Assembly (NCBI GenBank): GCA_964017065.1
Contig: OZ024788.1
Coordinates: 9,960,047-10,024,046 of the forward strand
Reading direction: 5' to 3'
Length of the DNA stretch: 64,000 bases
From: Haliclona indistincta
Taxonomy: Eukaryota > Porifera > Demospongiae > Haplosclerida > Chalinidae
In this document: positions 23,666-35,829 of the stretch, in pieces
Layout: each line of letters starts with the position of its first letter
Numbering within the stretch: position 1 is the first letter of the stretch
Notes under the pieces: generated by a model
The model's input: the letters and a program-made list of their open reading frames with translations, nothing else
What the model was told of the DNA's origin: nothing
Database searches by the model: none
Position numbers and translations under genes: made by a program

Positions 23666-24463
23666 TTGTTTTGGATTTTCATAGGAGACAAGTTAACCAT
23701 TTAATAATGCCAGACTTAATTGCATGCTGCGTGATTACATGGTTGTCAGTTCGAACCAACCAGTTAATTGACACATGCTTCTCGGGCTCTTTGAATATTC
23801 ATAAATAAGCTATCTCTCAGACCACACCTTCCATTTCAGCCTTGCATTTTAAAGAGGGTGTGGTCTAGTGATTGTTTGGACATCATAATAAGCTATCTTC
23901 TTCGCAACGAGATATGGACAAAATTAAAAATTGGTGATAATTTCTGTTTTTCAAACTATGCATTTTAATACAATCGTGAATATAAGCTGTGTATTCTTAA
24001 TTTTTGAGTCCAAAGATAAATTAAAACATGACTATAGAGTGGACAAACAGTACAAGGGTCTTAGCTGATAGTGCATTCTGCTTAGAAAGGTACAGAATTT
24101 GGAAAATAGGCTGCAATTTCCATTTTTCAAACTAAGTTGAACATTCAAAATGGCTTAACATTTGATTTTTAAACTGTCAGTATTGACGCAAAAATTGAGT
24201 GGACAAATGGTACACAGACCACTAGTGCTTAAATCATGTTGTCTGTTGCATGCCCTATAATGGCCGACTTTCATGCTTTAAATTGGCTGGCTTTAAAAAC
24301 AGACCAGCAGTTTCAACTAGATAGAGAAAACCATGCAAATTATGATGTTTTATTAGCTACGCTGCACTGATGAGGGCCAAAAAGTCCGAAACAGATGAAA
24401 TACAATGTCTGTCTGCAGCTGTAATAATTATAAACATCAATGAAGTCAAGTCTAAGTACAACA
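23666..24463. other. Gene-free stretch with an old repeat and a ribozyme motif
   Basis: Part of 23930-24200 is an inverted diverged relative of about 7015-7250. The hammerhead motif near its right end is listed separately. No protein-coding region seen. Confidence 0.6.
24361..24419 (+). ncRNA. Type I hammerhead ribozyme motif
   Basis: All conserved parts are present and in order: stem I strand GCTGCA, core CTGATGA, stem II GGGC/GTCC with a six-base loop, core GAA, stem III ACAGA/TCTGT with a short loop, cleavage triplet GTC (predicted cut after C24413), and stem I partner TGCAGC. Stem I can extend by three more pairs past a bulged T. Open stem I defines the type I topology known from animal retrozymes and Penelope-like elements. 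Self-cleavage is predicted, not shown. Confidence 0.8.
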
Positions 24464-25204
24464 AGGCACCAAAGGTGCTGATGCCTCGGTGAAATTCCAT
24501 TGTACACAGCACTGGACTAGCTACAGTAAACTCCACCTATTATACAAGCTATAGCACAATTCCTGTACAGTAACTATCCACCATTCCACAAACACAGCAA
24601 CTGCAGATGTATCTATACAGGATTTCTGTACAGCAAGTACAGCAATCACACTGCAGTATAACAGTTATGCAATCAGAAGCCAATCAGTGCTGACCACTAA
24701 TTCAACTGGGCGTGTCTATAAAGTTCAAGTCGAGTGCAGAGCACGGCACAGCACATACACGAGCGAGATAGCGTCCATAGCTTGCTAAGTTGCTTACACA
24801 ATTTCTTTAGAAATACGCTGCTATCCTGTGACTTATCAGCTTCTAGGCAGTCAACTGTGGATAGTTTTGTCTACGGAGAACTCTAGATCATCAGCAACTA
24901 CTGTAGCTCAAGCTCGAGCTGTAGTGCTGTAGGCCTTCGAGAGAATTTCGCCGGACCTACCAAGCTGTTTTGTAGTACAAACGAACTCACTAGCTGTAAG
25001 GCAGTCAGCTGTAAACTGTTTTGTCTTTAGAGGAGTCCAGCCAGCCGGGAACAGCCATCGAGATAAGCATCTCACGCCATAGCTCACGAACGGAGCTTTA
25101 GAACCAACAATTTATCAATACAGTTCCGAGCAAATAGCGATTTCTACCTGTGTTGCTGATATCAGCGCTTAGTTTTTTAGCGTGCGATGCGCTATGCCGG
25201 CAAC
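24464..25204 (-). mobile_element. Helitron-like element, copy 7 (minus)
   Basis: The 3' hairpin ggcaccaaaggtgc and the inverse end atgcctcggtg start the copy on this strand. The body includes caattcaactgggcgtgtct. The 5' hairpin is missing where the next copy follows. Confidence 0.6.
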
Positions 25205-25215
25205 GGACAGAAAAA

Positions 25216-25883
25216 TAGCACCAAAGGTGCAGATGCCTCGGTGGAATGACACATTATCAACAAACAAAACTATCCACCATTCCACAAACACGGCAGATGC
25301 ATGTATACAGGATTTCTGTACAGCAATCACAATGCAGTGCTTTAGTTATGCAATCAGAAGCCAATCAGTGCTGACCACAATTCAACTGGGCGTGTCTACA
25401 ATGTTCAGTACAGGCTAGCCCATGCATACTAGATAGCTTCCATTATCTTACTCACACAATTTCTCTGGACCTGTGCTGTTGTCCTGTAGTGAAATTCTAA
25501 CCTATAAGCTTCTAGGTAGTCAACTGTGGATAGCTTTGCCTTTCCAGATCGCCAGCAACAGCTCGATGGCGAGCCGGTGAGTAAATTGCGCCATAACTCA
25601 CGAACAAAGCTTCGTATAAAGTTTTCACATGTTCTAGAGCGAGATAATACCGTGCACTACTTGCATTGCCAGTTTCAGAGCTTAACTTTCAGCGTGCGCT
25701 ACAAAACTAAGCCAGCCGTGAGCAATTCACGCGGTAACTTACGCACTAAGCTTTAAAATCAAACTTCTGAAAATTCAAATCCGAGCAAGTATCGATTTCT
25801 ACCCGTGTTGCTTGTTTCAGCGATTAGTTTTCAGCGAGCTACGAGAAATCGTTGCGACAGACAGAGTGAACGACAGATCTAGA
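25216..25883 (-). mobile_element. Helitron-like element, copy 8 (minus)
   Basis: Begins tagcaccaaaggtgc then atgcctcggtgg. The body is complete to cgacagacagagtg. Tail-to-head with copies 7 and 9. Confidence 0.6.
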
Positions 25884-25992
25884 CTAGGCACCAAAGGTGC
25901 TGATGCCTCGGTGGAATTCCATAGTACACAGCAGGACTAGCTACAGTAAACTCCACCTATTATACAAGCTATAGCACAATTCCTGTACAGTA
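25884..25992 (-). mobile_element. Helitron-like element, copy 9 (short fragment, minus)
   Basis: CTAGGCACCAAAGGTGCTGATGCCTCGGTGG (in part) plus about 80 bp of body ending in cctgtacagt. Confidence 0.55.
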
Positions 25993-26842
25993 AAAAGCAC
26001 CAAAGCAGTGCTGATACTTCGGTGCAGTCATAAAACTAAAAGTTATAGAGACATACATAAATATCCACAAACAGAATAATATCTACCATTACAGTAAACT
26101 ATCCACCATTCTACAAATACAGCAACTGAACAGCTGCATGTATACATGATTTCTGTACAGCAATCACAATGCAGTGCTTTGTTGCTGGCAACAGTTGCGT
26201 GCACCAAAGTTGTCATGGTCTTTAGTTATGCAATCAGAAGCCAATCAGTGCTAACCACAATTCAACTGGGCGTGTCTACAGTGTTTAGCACAGCACACGC
26301 ATACCACGAGCGAGACTAGCTCCATAACTTGCTTACACGATTTCTCTGGACCTGCGCTGCTATCCTGTAGTAAAATTCTAACCTATCAGCTTCTAGGCAG
26401 TCAACTGCGGACAGCTTTGCCTTTGGAGAAGTCCATATCGCCAGCAACGGTAAACAAAGTAAGCCACGCCATAACTCGAGAACGAAGCTTCGTATACAAG
26501 TTTCAAATGTTCAAAAGCGAGATAATATCGATTTCTACTTGCATTGTTAGTTTCGGAGCTTAACTTTCAACGTGCGCTACAAAACCGAACCAACCGTGAG
26601 CAATTCACACGGTATTAAACTTACGCACTAAGCTTTAAAATCAAACTTCTAAAAATTCAAATCCGAGCAAGTATCGATTTCTACCCTTGTTGCTTGTTTC
26701 AGCGATTAGTTTTCAGCGAGCTACGAGAAATCATTGCGACAGACTGACTGAATGAATGACAGAATGACTGACACCTGACCATAGACTTGCTGACACCACG
26801 ACTACTAGCTGTATGCCTCGTGGCTCCGCCCACCGAGGCATA
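25993..26842 (-). mobile_element. Helitron-like element, copy 10 (both ends, minus)
   Basis: Carries a diverged 3' hairpin (agcaccaaagcagtgct) at the left and the full 5' hairpin (tatgcctcgtggctccgccc) at 26812-26842. It abuts the left end of foldback FB2. Confidence 0.6.
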
Positions 26843-28499
26843 ACACCCGCTTCACCTAAAATCACTCAGGAAATGACTGGTTAAAATCATTGCGTATGAC
26901 CAGGTCTTGACTGTACAAAATCACCATATATTATAATACGAATGTCATGTATAATACATAAGGACTGTACTAGACTACCAGCACACGCCTACTTTAGTAA
27001 AGATGGCTCTCGCGAGATGGCTGCTGTATTCACTGAACTCAGGCGACGAGCTGTTTCTGGTGTCTGGCATTCTTTTCTACTGACTACGAGCCAAGTGGAC
27101 CAGCCTTTTAAATTTCTGTGTGACAATGGAAAGCGTTGTAACGAGGAAGAATCTCAGCTAGAATCGGCTGAATGTGACTAGTACGAGCTTGTTTATGAAT
27201 TAGAGGTCCGATGCCAAGCTCCTGCACACCTCTGAGTAGAACTGGTGAGTCTATCAATAGGTGGAGATGGTCAGATTGTATTAGGAGCATTAAGAGTAGC
27301 ACTGTTGTTGGTTTTCCTGTAAATGAGACTGGACTCTATAGACCACCCGCCTGCATGCTAGCCGTAGCTCTCTATAGCATTCAGCCTGCATGCTTTAATG
27401 ATCGACAGAGAATAATGTTTCATGCTTGTCTTGTTAACCCATCCAAGGCTACTTGTATGACCAGCACACTTGTAATGATGTAATCACAAACTGAAAAGAA
27501 GGTTGTCTTGTACCAAAAAAAAATTGCCACTGAAGCACTTTACCTACAATAGTTCTACTGATACATGAAAAATAATTGTGGAGGATGAATGCAGCGAAAT
27601 GGGTAGAGAAATAAATTATTCGCTCAAAAATGTTCTGTCTTCCTGTTAACGACACACGCAGCTCACGGGGTTCTGAAGAATGACAATCGCCCAGTCTCGA
27701 AAGTATTGCAGTGAAAATAGGTAGTCCTACGCGACTTGTCACGAGAATTATTGCACAAAATCAATTCACATGGCCATCATGATTTTTAATAAGACCAAAT
27801 TTTTAGCTGTGCTCTACGCCACAAAAAAAGAACCCTCTCCTTAAATTCCTGGCTACGGCCTTGTACATGTATATTGATGGTTTTGTATAATCTAATAATA
27901 ATATTGATAGGCATAATAGGCTCTCTGGTTCATATTATTGACTGTTTTTGTGTTTAGCCCTAGATTTAACCATCTTAAAATTATCGAAATTTATCACATC
28001 TCTCTCTTTCTCTCTCAGGCCTTTCATTAATTTTGTAAAATCAGAAAGTGGACATGTGTTATTACTAAAACACCTATTTTGTTCTAGGAGAATGAACATC
28101 AGGTTTGTCATAATGAGTGACAACGTGCTGCTTGGTTTGATGGTGTTATGTCCACAGGTGCAACCCAAAAAGTGATGGTCTGGCAAGTCGTAACAAGAAG
28201 ATAATTATAGCTAAGTAGTTACTAATCCCAGACAACAAGACTAGTAATTTTGTTACAGTTATATATTTCCGTGCGTATCACTATTGAAACAATGAACACA
28301 CTAGGAGTGTATAACACATTATGGTCTAATTGTAATACAATGATTATTTTGTTACAATGAATCGTATTATCCACTGAAATAGTCCTGAGCTAATCAAATT
28401 AAACAGTTGCAAAATTTTTCCAGTGACCTTGCCTGGTAAGCGCTGATGAAGTGTAGCTTGACTGTAGGAGTAGTTTAAAAGTATAGTTAAATGCCATTT

Positions 28500-29158
28500 C
28501 ATAGTGATCTTGAGACTAAAGTGTAGTAAGTTGAATACTAATCTGGTAGACTTGATGTCTAAGGATGCTGTGACAGCACTGAAATGAAGAAAATGATATT
28601 TAATAGTGATCTTGAGGCTAAAGTGCAGTAAGTTGCATACAAATCTGGTGGACTTGATGGGTAAGAATGCCGTGACAGCACTGAAATGAAGAAAATGACA
28701 TTGAATAGTGATCTTGAGGCTAAAGTGCAGTAAGTTGCATACAAATCTGGTGGACTTGATGGGTAAGAATGCCGTGACAGCACTGAAATGAAGAAAATGA
28801 CATTGAATAGTGATCTTGAGGCTAAAGTGCAGTAAGTTGCATACAAATCTGGTGGACTTGATGGGTAAGAATGCCGTGACAGCACTGAAATGAAGAAAAT
28901 GACATTGAATAGTGATCTTGAGGCTAAAGTGCAGTAAGTTGCATACTAATCTGGTAGACATGATGTCTAAGGATGCTGTGACAGCACTGAAATGAAGAAA
29001 ATGACATTGAATAGTGATCTTGAGGCTAAAGTGCAGTAAGTTGCATACTAATCTGGTAGACTTGATGGGTAAGAATGCTGTGACAGCACTGAAATGAAGA
29101 AAATTTCATTTCAGAGTGATCTTGAGGCTAAAGTGCAGTAAGTTGCATACTAATCTGG
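28500..29158 (-). repeat. 102-bp tandem array, left arm of FB2
   Basis: About six copies of the FB 102-bp unit (cagtaagttgcatac at 28626 and 28728 and onward). The open frames across it are artefacts of the repeat length. Confidence 0.9.
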
Positions 29159-29750
29159 TCTGAAATGGAATTTTCTTCATTTCAGTGCTGTCACAGCATC
29201 CTTAGACAACAGGTCTACCAGATTAGTATGCAACTTATTGCACTTTAGCCTCAAGATCACTCTGAAATGGAATTCTCTTCATTTCAGTGCTGTCACAGCA
29301 TTCTTACCCATCAAGTCTACCAGATTAGTATGCAATTTACTGCACTTTAGCCTCAAGATCACTCTGAAATAGAATTTTCTTCATTTCAGTGCTGTCACAG
29401 CATCCTTAGACATCAGGTCTACCAGATTAGTATGCAACTTATTGCACTTTAGCCTCAAGGTCACTCTGAATCGGAATTTTCACCATTTCAGTGCTGTCAC
29501 AGCATTCTTANNNNNNNNNNNNNNNNNNNNNNNNNNNNNNNNNNNNNNNNNNNNNNNNNNNNNNNNNNNNNNNNNNNNNNNNNNNNNNNNNNNNNNNNNN
29601 NNNNNNNNNNNNNNNNNNNNNNNNNNNNNNNNNNNNNNNNNNNNNNNNNNNNNNNNNNNNNNNNNNNNNNNNNNNNNNNNNNNNNNNNNNNNNNNNNNNN
29701 NNNNNNNNNNAGTCTCAAGATCACTATATGAAATGGCATTTATCTACTAT
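29159..29750 (+). repeat. 102-bp tandem array, right arm of FB2, with assembly gap
   Basis: Inverted copies of the same unit. Bases 29511-29710 are N (exactly 200), so the true copy number is unknown. Confidence 0.85.
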
Positions 29751-31363
29751 TAAACTACTCCTACAGTCAAGCTACACTTCATCAGCGCTTACCAGATTGC
29801 AAGGTCACTGGAAAAATTTTGCAACTGTTTATTATGATTAGCTCAGGACTATTTCAGTGGATAGTACGATTCATTGTAACAAAATAATCATTATAAATTA
29901 TTACAATTAGACCATAATGTGTTATACACTCCTAGTGTGTTCATTGTTTCAATAGTGATACGCACGAAAATATATAACTGTAACAAAATTACTAGTCTTG
30001 TTGTCTGGGATTAATAACTACTTAGCTATAATTATCTTCTTGTTACGACTTGCCAGACCATCACTTTTTGGGTTGCACCTGTGGACATAACACCATCAAA
30101 CCAAGCAGCACGTCGTCACTCATTATGACAAACCTGATGTTCATTCTCCTAGGTGTTTTAGTAATAACACATGTCCACTTTCTGATTTTACAGAATTAAT
30201 GAAAGGCCTGAGAGAGAAAGAGAGAGATGTGATAAATTTCGATAATTTTAAGATGGTTAAATCTAGGGCTAAACACAAAAACAGTCAATAATATGAACCA
30301 GAGAGCCTATTATGCCTATCACTATTATTAGTAGATTATACAAAACCGTCAATATACATGTACAAGGCCGTAGCCAGGAGTTTACGGAGAGGGTTCTTTT
30401 TTGTGGCGCAGAGCGCTGCTAAAAATTTGGTCTTATTAAAAATCATGATGGCCATGTCAATTGATTTTGTGCAATAATTCTCGTGAACAGTCGCGTAGGA
30501 CTACTTAGATTTGCCATTTTCACTGCAATACTTTCGAGACTGGGCGATTGTCATTGTTCAGAACCCCGTGAGCGGTGTGTGTCGTTAAGAGGAAGACAGA
30601 AGATTTTTGAGCGAATAATTTATTTCTCTACCCATTTCGCTGCATTCCTCCTCCACAATTAATTTTCATGCATCTGTAGAACTATTGTAGGTAAAGTGCT
30701 TCAGTGGCAATTTTTTGGTACAAGACAACCTTCTTTTCAGTTTGTGATTACATCATTTCAAGTGTGCTGGTCATGCAAGTAGCCTTGGATGGGTTAACAA
30801 GACAAGATGAAACATTATTCTCTGTCGATCATTAAAGCAGCTGAATGCTATAGAGAGCTATATAGCTAGCTTGCATGCAGGTGGTCTATAGATCTCATTT
30901 ACAGGAAAACCAACAACAGTGCTACTCTTAATGCTTCTAATACAATCTGACCATCTCCACCTATTGATAGACTCACCAGCTCTACTCAGAGGTGTGCACT
31001 GGAGCTTGGCATCGGACCTCTAATTCTACTAGTCACATTCAGCCGATTCTAGCTGAGATTCTTCCTCGTTACAACGCTTTCCATTGTCACACAGAAGTTT
31101 AAAAGGCTGGTCCACTTGGCTCGTAGTAGAAAAGAATGCCAGACACCAGAAACAACTCGCGCGTCTTCATGAATACAGCAGCCATCTCGCGAGAGCCATC
31201 TTTACTAAAGTAGGCGTGTGCTGGTAGTCTAGTACAGTCCTTATGTATTATACATGACATTCGTATTATAATATTATGGTGATTTTGTTCAGTCAAGACC
31301 TGGTCATACGCAATGATTTTAACCAGTCATTTCCTGGGTGATTTTAGGTGAAGCGGGTGATAA

Positions 31364-31972
31364 CAACGCGATTACAGCAGTATGCCTCGTGGCTCCGCCC
31401 ACCGAGGCATAATGACACACACACACACACACACACACACACAACACGACTACTGTATGCCTCGTGGCTCCGCCCACCGAGGCATAATAATGGTATGCAT
31501 ACACATAGCAATTGTAAAAACATGGAGAGGGCATTACATCGCTGAATGTATTATAGCATAATAAAGAAAGTAGAAGGATTTAATTAATAAAGATATTAAT
31601 TTTTGAGTGTATGGAAATAGTATTTGTTTGTCTGTAAATGTCCACAGAGTCAGCCCAAATAGACATTGTGAGAGACGTGAAGTCAGTCGCAGATAACGAA
31701 TTTGGGTTGGAGAACAGGAAGTGGGAGGAGTTAACCAAAGATATATTCCTGGGTAGGTGAAGGTGTGCTAAGTGAGGAAATAGCATTTGTTTGTCTGTAA
31801 AATCCACTGAGCCATCACAAATTGAAAATGTTGCACTACATGGACGGTTGACAATTGAGAGTGTAGGAAACAGAATAAAATGAGAATGAGATTTGATACC
31901 GAAACATGCAAAATATTTCCACACCTGGCAGAGCAAATTGATAAGCACTAGCATAAGATGGTCCATAGATCA
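31364..31972. other. Helitron hairpin fragments, (AC)n and gene-free sequence
   Basis: Two solitary minus-strand 5' hairpins of the Helitron-like family (31379-31412 and 31456-31489) flank an (AC)n tract at about 31415-31443. The remainder, including a 128-codon open frame at 31580-31966, shows no recognisable domain. Confidence 0.6.
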
Positions 31973-31981
31973 ACTAGAAAG

Positions 31982-32751
31982 GGGACGGTACAAAACCTGG
32001 ACTCTGGACTGGACTGGACTGTGGACTGGACTGGACTGGACTCAAAAATAGACCGTGTTTAGGGGTGTAACTAATATAAGCCACGCCCACAACACTATTT
32101 TCTTCAGGGATGCTGTAAAATGGGTACTGGTAAAACCAGGAACGGGAAACAAGGAAACGGGAAATAAGAAACGGCGCCATTATTGCACTAGAAACTACTA
32201 AATCCTAAACCCAAGACCCTAAAAACCTTCGCCTATAACAGTGCCCAGTATGGACCTAACGTCGCCAGTATCTAACGGTGCCAGTATGGACCTAACGGCG
32301 CCCAGACGGCCCAGTACATACTATTATGGCATGTTAGGCGAATACTGGGCGCTGTTAGGTCCATACTGGCGCCGTTAGGTCCATACTGGCGCCGTTAGGT
32401 CCATACTGGCGCCGTTAGGTCCATACTGGCGCCGTTAGGTCCATACTGGCGACGTTAGGTCCATCTCGCGCTGTTTAGGTCCATACTAGGCACTGTTAGG
32501 CGAAGGTTTTTAGGGTCTTGGGTTTAGGATTTAGTAGTTTCTAGTGCAATAATGGCGCCGTTTCTTATTTCCCATTGCCTCGCTTCCCGTTCCTGGTTTT
32601 ACCATCTCCCATTACAGCGTCGCTGCAGGTATCTTGAGAGCAAAATAGTATTGTGGGCTTGGATTTATATTAGTCACACCCTAAACACGGTATATTCTTG
32701 AGTCCAGTCCACAGTCCAGTCCAGTCCAGAGTCCAGGTTTTGTACCGTCCC
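31982..32751. mobile_element. Foldback MULE-like MITE, 9-bp target duplication
   Basis: Ends GGGACGGTACAAAACCTGG and its inverse, flanked by ACTAGAAAG on both sides (31973-31981 and 32752-32760). Subterminal runs of GGACT/AGTCC follow. The centre is an array of a 20-bp unit (ggcgccgttaggtccatact), inverted on the two sides of about 32330. Long inverted repeats with a 9-bp duplication suit the Mutator-like superfamily. Non-coding. Confidence 0.8.
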
Positions 32752-34289
32752 ACTAGAAAGTGAAAAAGATGTATTTACAACCTAGCTGGCTCAGCAGTAA
32801 TTGCAATCAGCACATACACCAATATTGTAATGCATGCAGTATTAGGGAGACACGGTAGTGTCTCCCTATGTAGGGTTGAACGAGAAAACAAGATGGCGGC
32901 TACATACAATGTATTAGCGTTCAAACGCTGATATTTCGCCTGGTGATGAATTTTATACGTCCATAGACACTTAAATCTGCTATCTGGCGTTGCCCCATCC
33001 TACATTAGCAAGGAGATTGCTCGAGATTGTTACTAAAGTGACGAACCTGGAAACGGTGAAAATCGAGTTTCGTCATCTTCGTTTTCTTCTTTCTTTCTTT
33101 CTTCTTCTTTCTTTCTTCCACTCGCCTAGCACCTTTACGTGAGCAGTGCTGAGACCAGAACCCCACGAACAGTCGTGCTGTGGTTAGCGCACGTGACCAA
33201 GCACAAGCTTGAGTATCGCCACGCCGTATAGCTATAGCTCACGGCGAACACATAAATTATTTGTCTGGAGTCTTCGAAGAACGGTAAGCTAGCAAGCGCA
33301 GAATCACCATTCTGCCTTGCCAGATAATTATAACAGTCGTAAACAAGCGTGGGCGGGGCTCGTATGCACTGTATTCATGCATGCGTAGGCGAGCTGATAT
33401 CTACAGCATAAGAATTATTTAGCTACAAGCGGCTACAAGTTTAAAATTGTTAATAATAAAGAAAAGCCATCAACAACAGGAAAACCAAACCAATGGTGGA
33501 AACAAAGATGGCACAGTAATTGCATGATATTGAACCATAGACTTTAGAGTACAGGGACTGGAAACGCCCGGGATTACGAGAAACTACCAGCGTTTCGCTT
33601 TCAGTATACTTCCGTAAAATTATTGCTACTCGAGCGGCAAGCATGGATAGTCGAGTGGTTGCTACTGAAAGGCTATGCCGCGCTATAGCAGCTATTCCAA
33701 AAGATCCCGACTTCTCCTTGGCCACCCCGCGAATGGTTCTTGCAAAGGAAACGAGCACAGCAGTTACTGGACGCAAGTCTGAATGTTGATGACTCACGAA
33801 GAGAACTTGACTTGTTTATAGTTTCGCTTTCAGAATTTCTGTTTGAGGATGTACAAGACACGAGAGAACATAGTAAAGACGAGATTATTGATGAAGTTGC
33901 TTGTGACGGTGGTGTACTAGCTTGGTCAACCATTACAGCAGACCTAGACGAAGATGCAACAAAACGCTTTTAGTGGATCGAAGTTGTAAAACTTTACCTA
34001 GTAACAATAGTTAACATCAGCTGGGGAATTCGTAGAGCAATAAGCAGACTGTGAAGAAGTCGACCAAGAAGACAACAGGTTTACGTGAATTAAGGATTGA
34101 AGCTGAAAGTTTGTTTATTATGGCTGATGACGAAGAACAATTTGAGCTAGATAAGATGCTTGATAGTATTCTTTAAATTGATTATGTTGGCATGCATACA
34201 TGTAACTATAATGCTGAGTTGAGCTCATCTTATTCATACTGAGAATGGTAAAAAAAATAAAAAGTTAAAAACAACACATTAATAATTAA

Positions 34290-35085
34290 AGTAAAGTAAA
34301 AAAGTTTTAATAAAAAAACTAAAAAGTGTAGGGATGACGCTTGCAAAAGTAAAGGAACAAGATGGGATGATGCTTGCAAAAGTAAAGGAACAAGATGGGA
34401 TGATATTCTTGCAAAAGTAAAGGAACAAGATGGGATGGTGCTTGCAAAAGTAAAGGAACAAGATGGGATGATGCTTGCAAAAGTGAAGTATGTAAAAGTC
34501 CCAAGTATCCCTACATCAGCGGCTTGCTGCGATGGCGTGCAACTGACATATGCGGAATCCTCTTCCTATACCTTTTACAACCGTCAATTACTTATCGGAC
34601 TATGTCTTCCAAACCACAGATACCTCAGTTATTTACAACTGTCAACTACTCCATCGGACTGCGTCCTCCAAACACAGATACCTCTAGTTACATGTTTACA
34701 ACCGTCAATTACTTCATCGGACTGCGTCCTCCAAACACAGATACCTCTAGTTGTTTACAACCGTCAATTACTTCATCGGACTGCGTCCTCCTAACACAGA
34801 TACCTCTAATTATTTACAACCGTCAATTACTTCATCGGACTGCGTCCTCCTTCAAGCCGCTGATGTAGGGATACTTGGGACTTTTACATACTTCACTTTT
34901 GCAAGCATCATCCCATCTTGTTCCTTTACTTTTGCAAGCACCATCCCATCTTGTTCCTTTACTTTTGCAAGAATATCATCCCATCTTGTTCCTTTACTTT
35001 TGCAAGCATCATCCCATCTTGTTCCTTTACTTTTGCAAGCGTCATCCCTACACTTTTTAGTTTTTTTATTAAAACTTTTTTACTT
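34290..35085. mobile_element. Foldback MITE with two internal repeat types
   Basis: Arms 34290-34515 and 34858-35085 are inverted copies, each with three to five short tandem units (gatgcttgcaaaagtaaagg). The centre (about 34570-34855) holds five copies of a ~60-bp unit (catcggactgcgtcctccaa). Ends are AT-rich (aagtaaagtaaaaaag) and the target duplication is not clear. Open frames across it are repeat artefacts. Confidence 0.7.
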
Positions 35086-35829
35086 TACTTGTTCCTGTTA
35101 CTTTTTTGATCACTATCAGTTTGAACTTATTAGCTGTATTCTAGTTATGCTAGCTTTTATTTCATTTTTACAACTCTGTGAGCAGCAGATACTAGTCTAG
35201 TAGATCAGAAGGTTAATAGCCTCTAGACAGAGAGTCAAGGAACATGGAATTTTATTATCGGCAATCACAAGAATAATGAAAAGGTTTAAATTAGTTAGAG
35301 AGGTTGAGAGTATGAGTTGACAACATGATATTTCTTAGCACTGTAATGGATGAAGAAGAGACTAACACTAACAACTCAGCTCAGCTATGAGGATCATGAT
35401 GGCTGGAAGCCTATATATACTATAAATGAGTCCGAGGCCTGCGCCGTACTACCATGCAGGCTTGCATGTTGATGTCGATATCACGATCACAGAGGCTTCT
35501 AGCTTCTTTCAATGACCAGTGTCCTGTTGTCAACAGCACAGGGGTCCTATGAGTACAGCTTACGCCGTGTAGTGTAAGAAACTTTACTAGTAGCCTGCCA
35601 GATCGCGCGGGTGATCACCGTCGTCCGGTTGGCGCCTGCCATGGGTCATGATGCCAGCATAGACAGATCAGTGTTACCCAGGGCATAGTATACTGCTTGT
35701 TCATACCTCTAGGCTCTAGCTAGCGCGCTGAAGCGCCCAGAGCAGAGAGAAAGCTCAGATGTGGGCGGAGTCAATGATAAGAAGCGACAAGAGGGTTAAT
35801 TATTGGAGTTGCTGTAACAGTCCAAAACG

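Larger units (their letters stand above)
26844..31359. mobile_element. Giant foldback element FB2
   Basis: The left arm (26844-about 29158) and right arm (about 29159-31359) are inverted copies. The ends CACCCGCTTCACC and GGTGAAGCGGGTG are flanked by ATAA on both sides (26840-26843 and 31360-31363), a likely 4-bp target duplication. Inner regions and the 102-bp repeats are homologous to FB1. The outer ~1 kb is diverged but collinear with FB1 (for example agccaagtggacc). No protein is encoded. A 200-base gap interrupts the right array. Confidence 0.8.

Noticed and set aside
28344..28961. Similar repetitive open frames in FB2.
   Set aside because: Same 102-bp artefact.
29442..29841. Open frames across the N block.
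   Set aside because: Unknown bases cannot support a coding call.
31580..31966. A 128-codon minus-strand open frame.
   Set aside because: No recognisable domain, no splice or start context, and AT-rich surroundings.
34279..35200. Leu/Phe/Ser-rich frames resembling membrane proteins.
   Set aside because: Translation of the foldback's short tandem repeats; no independent support.
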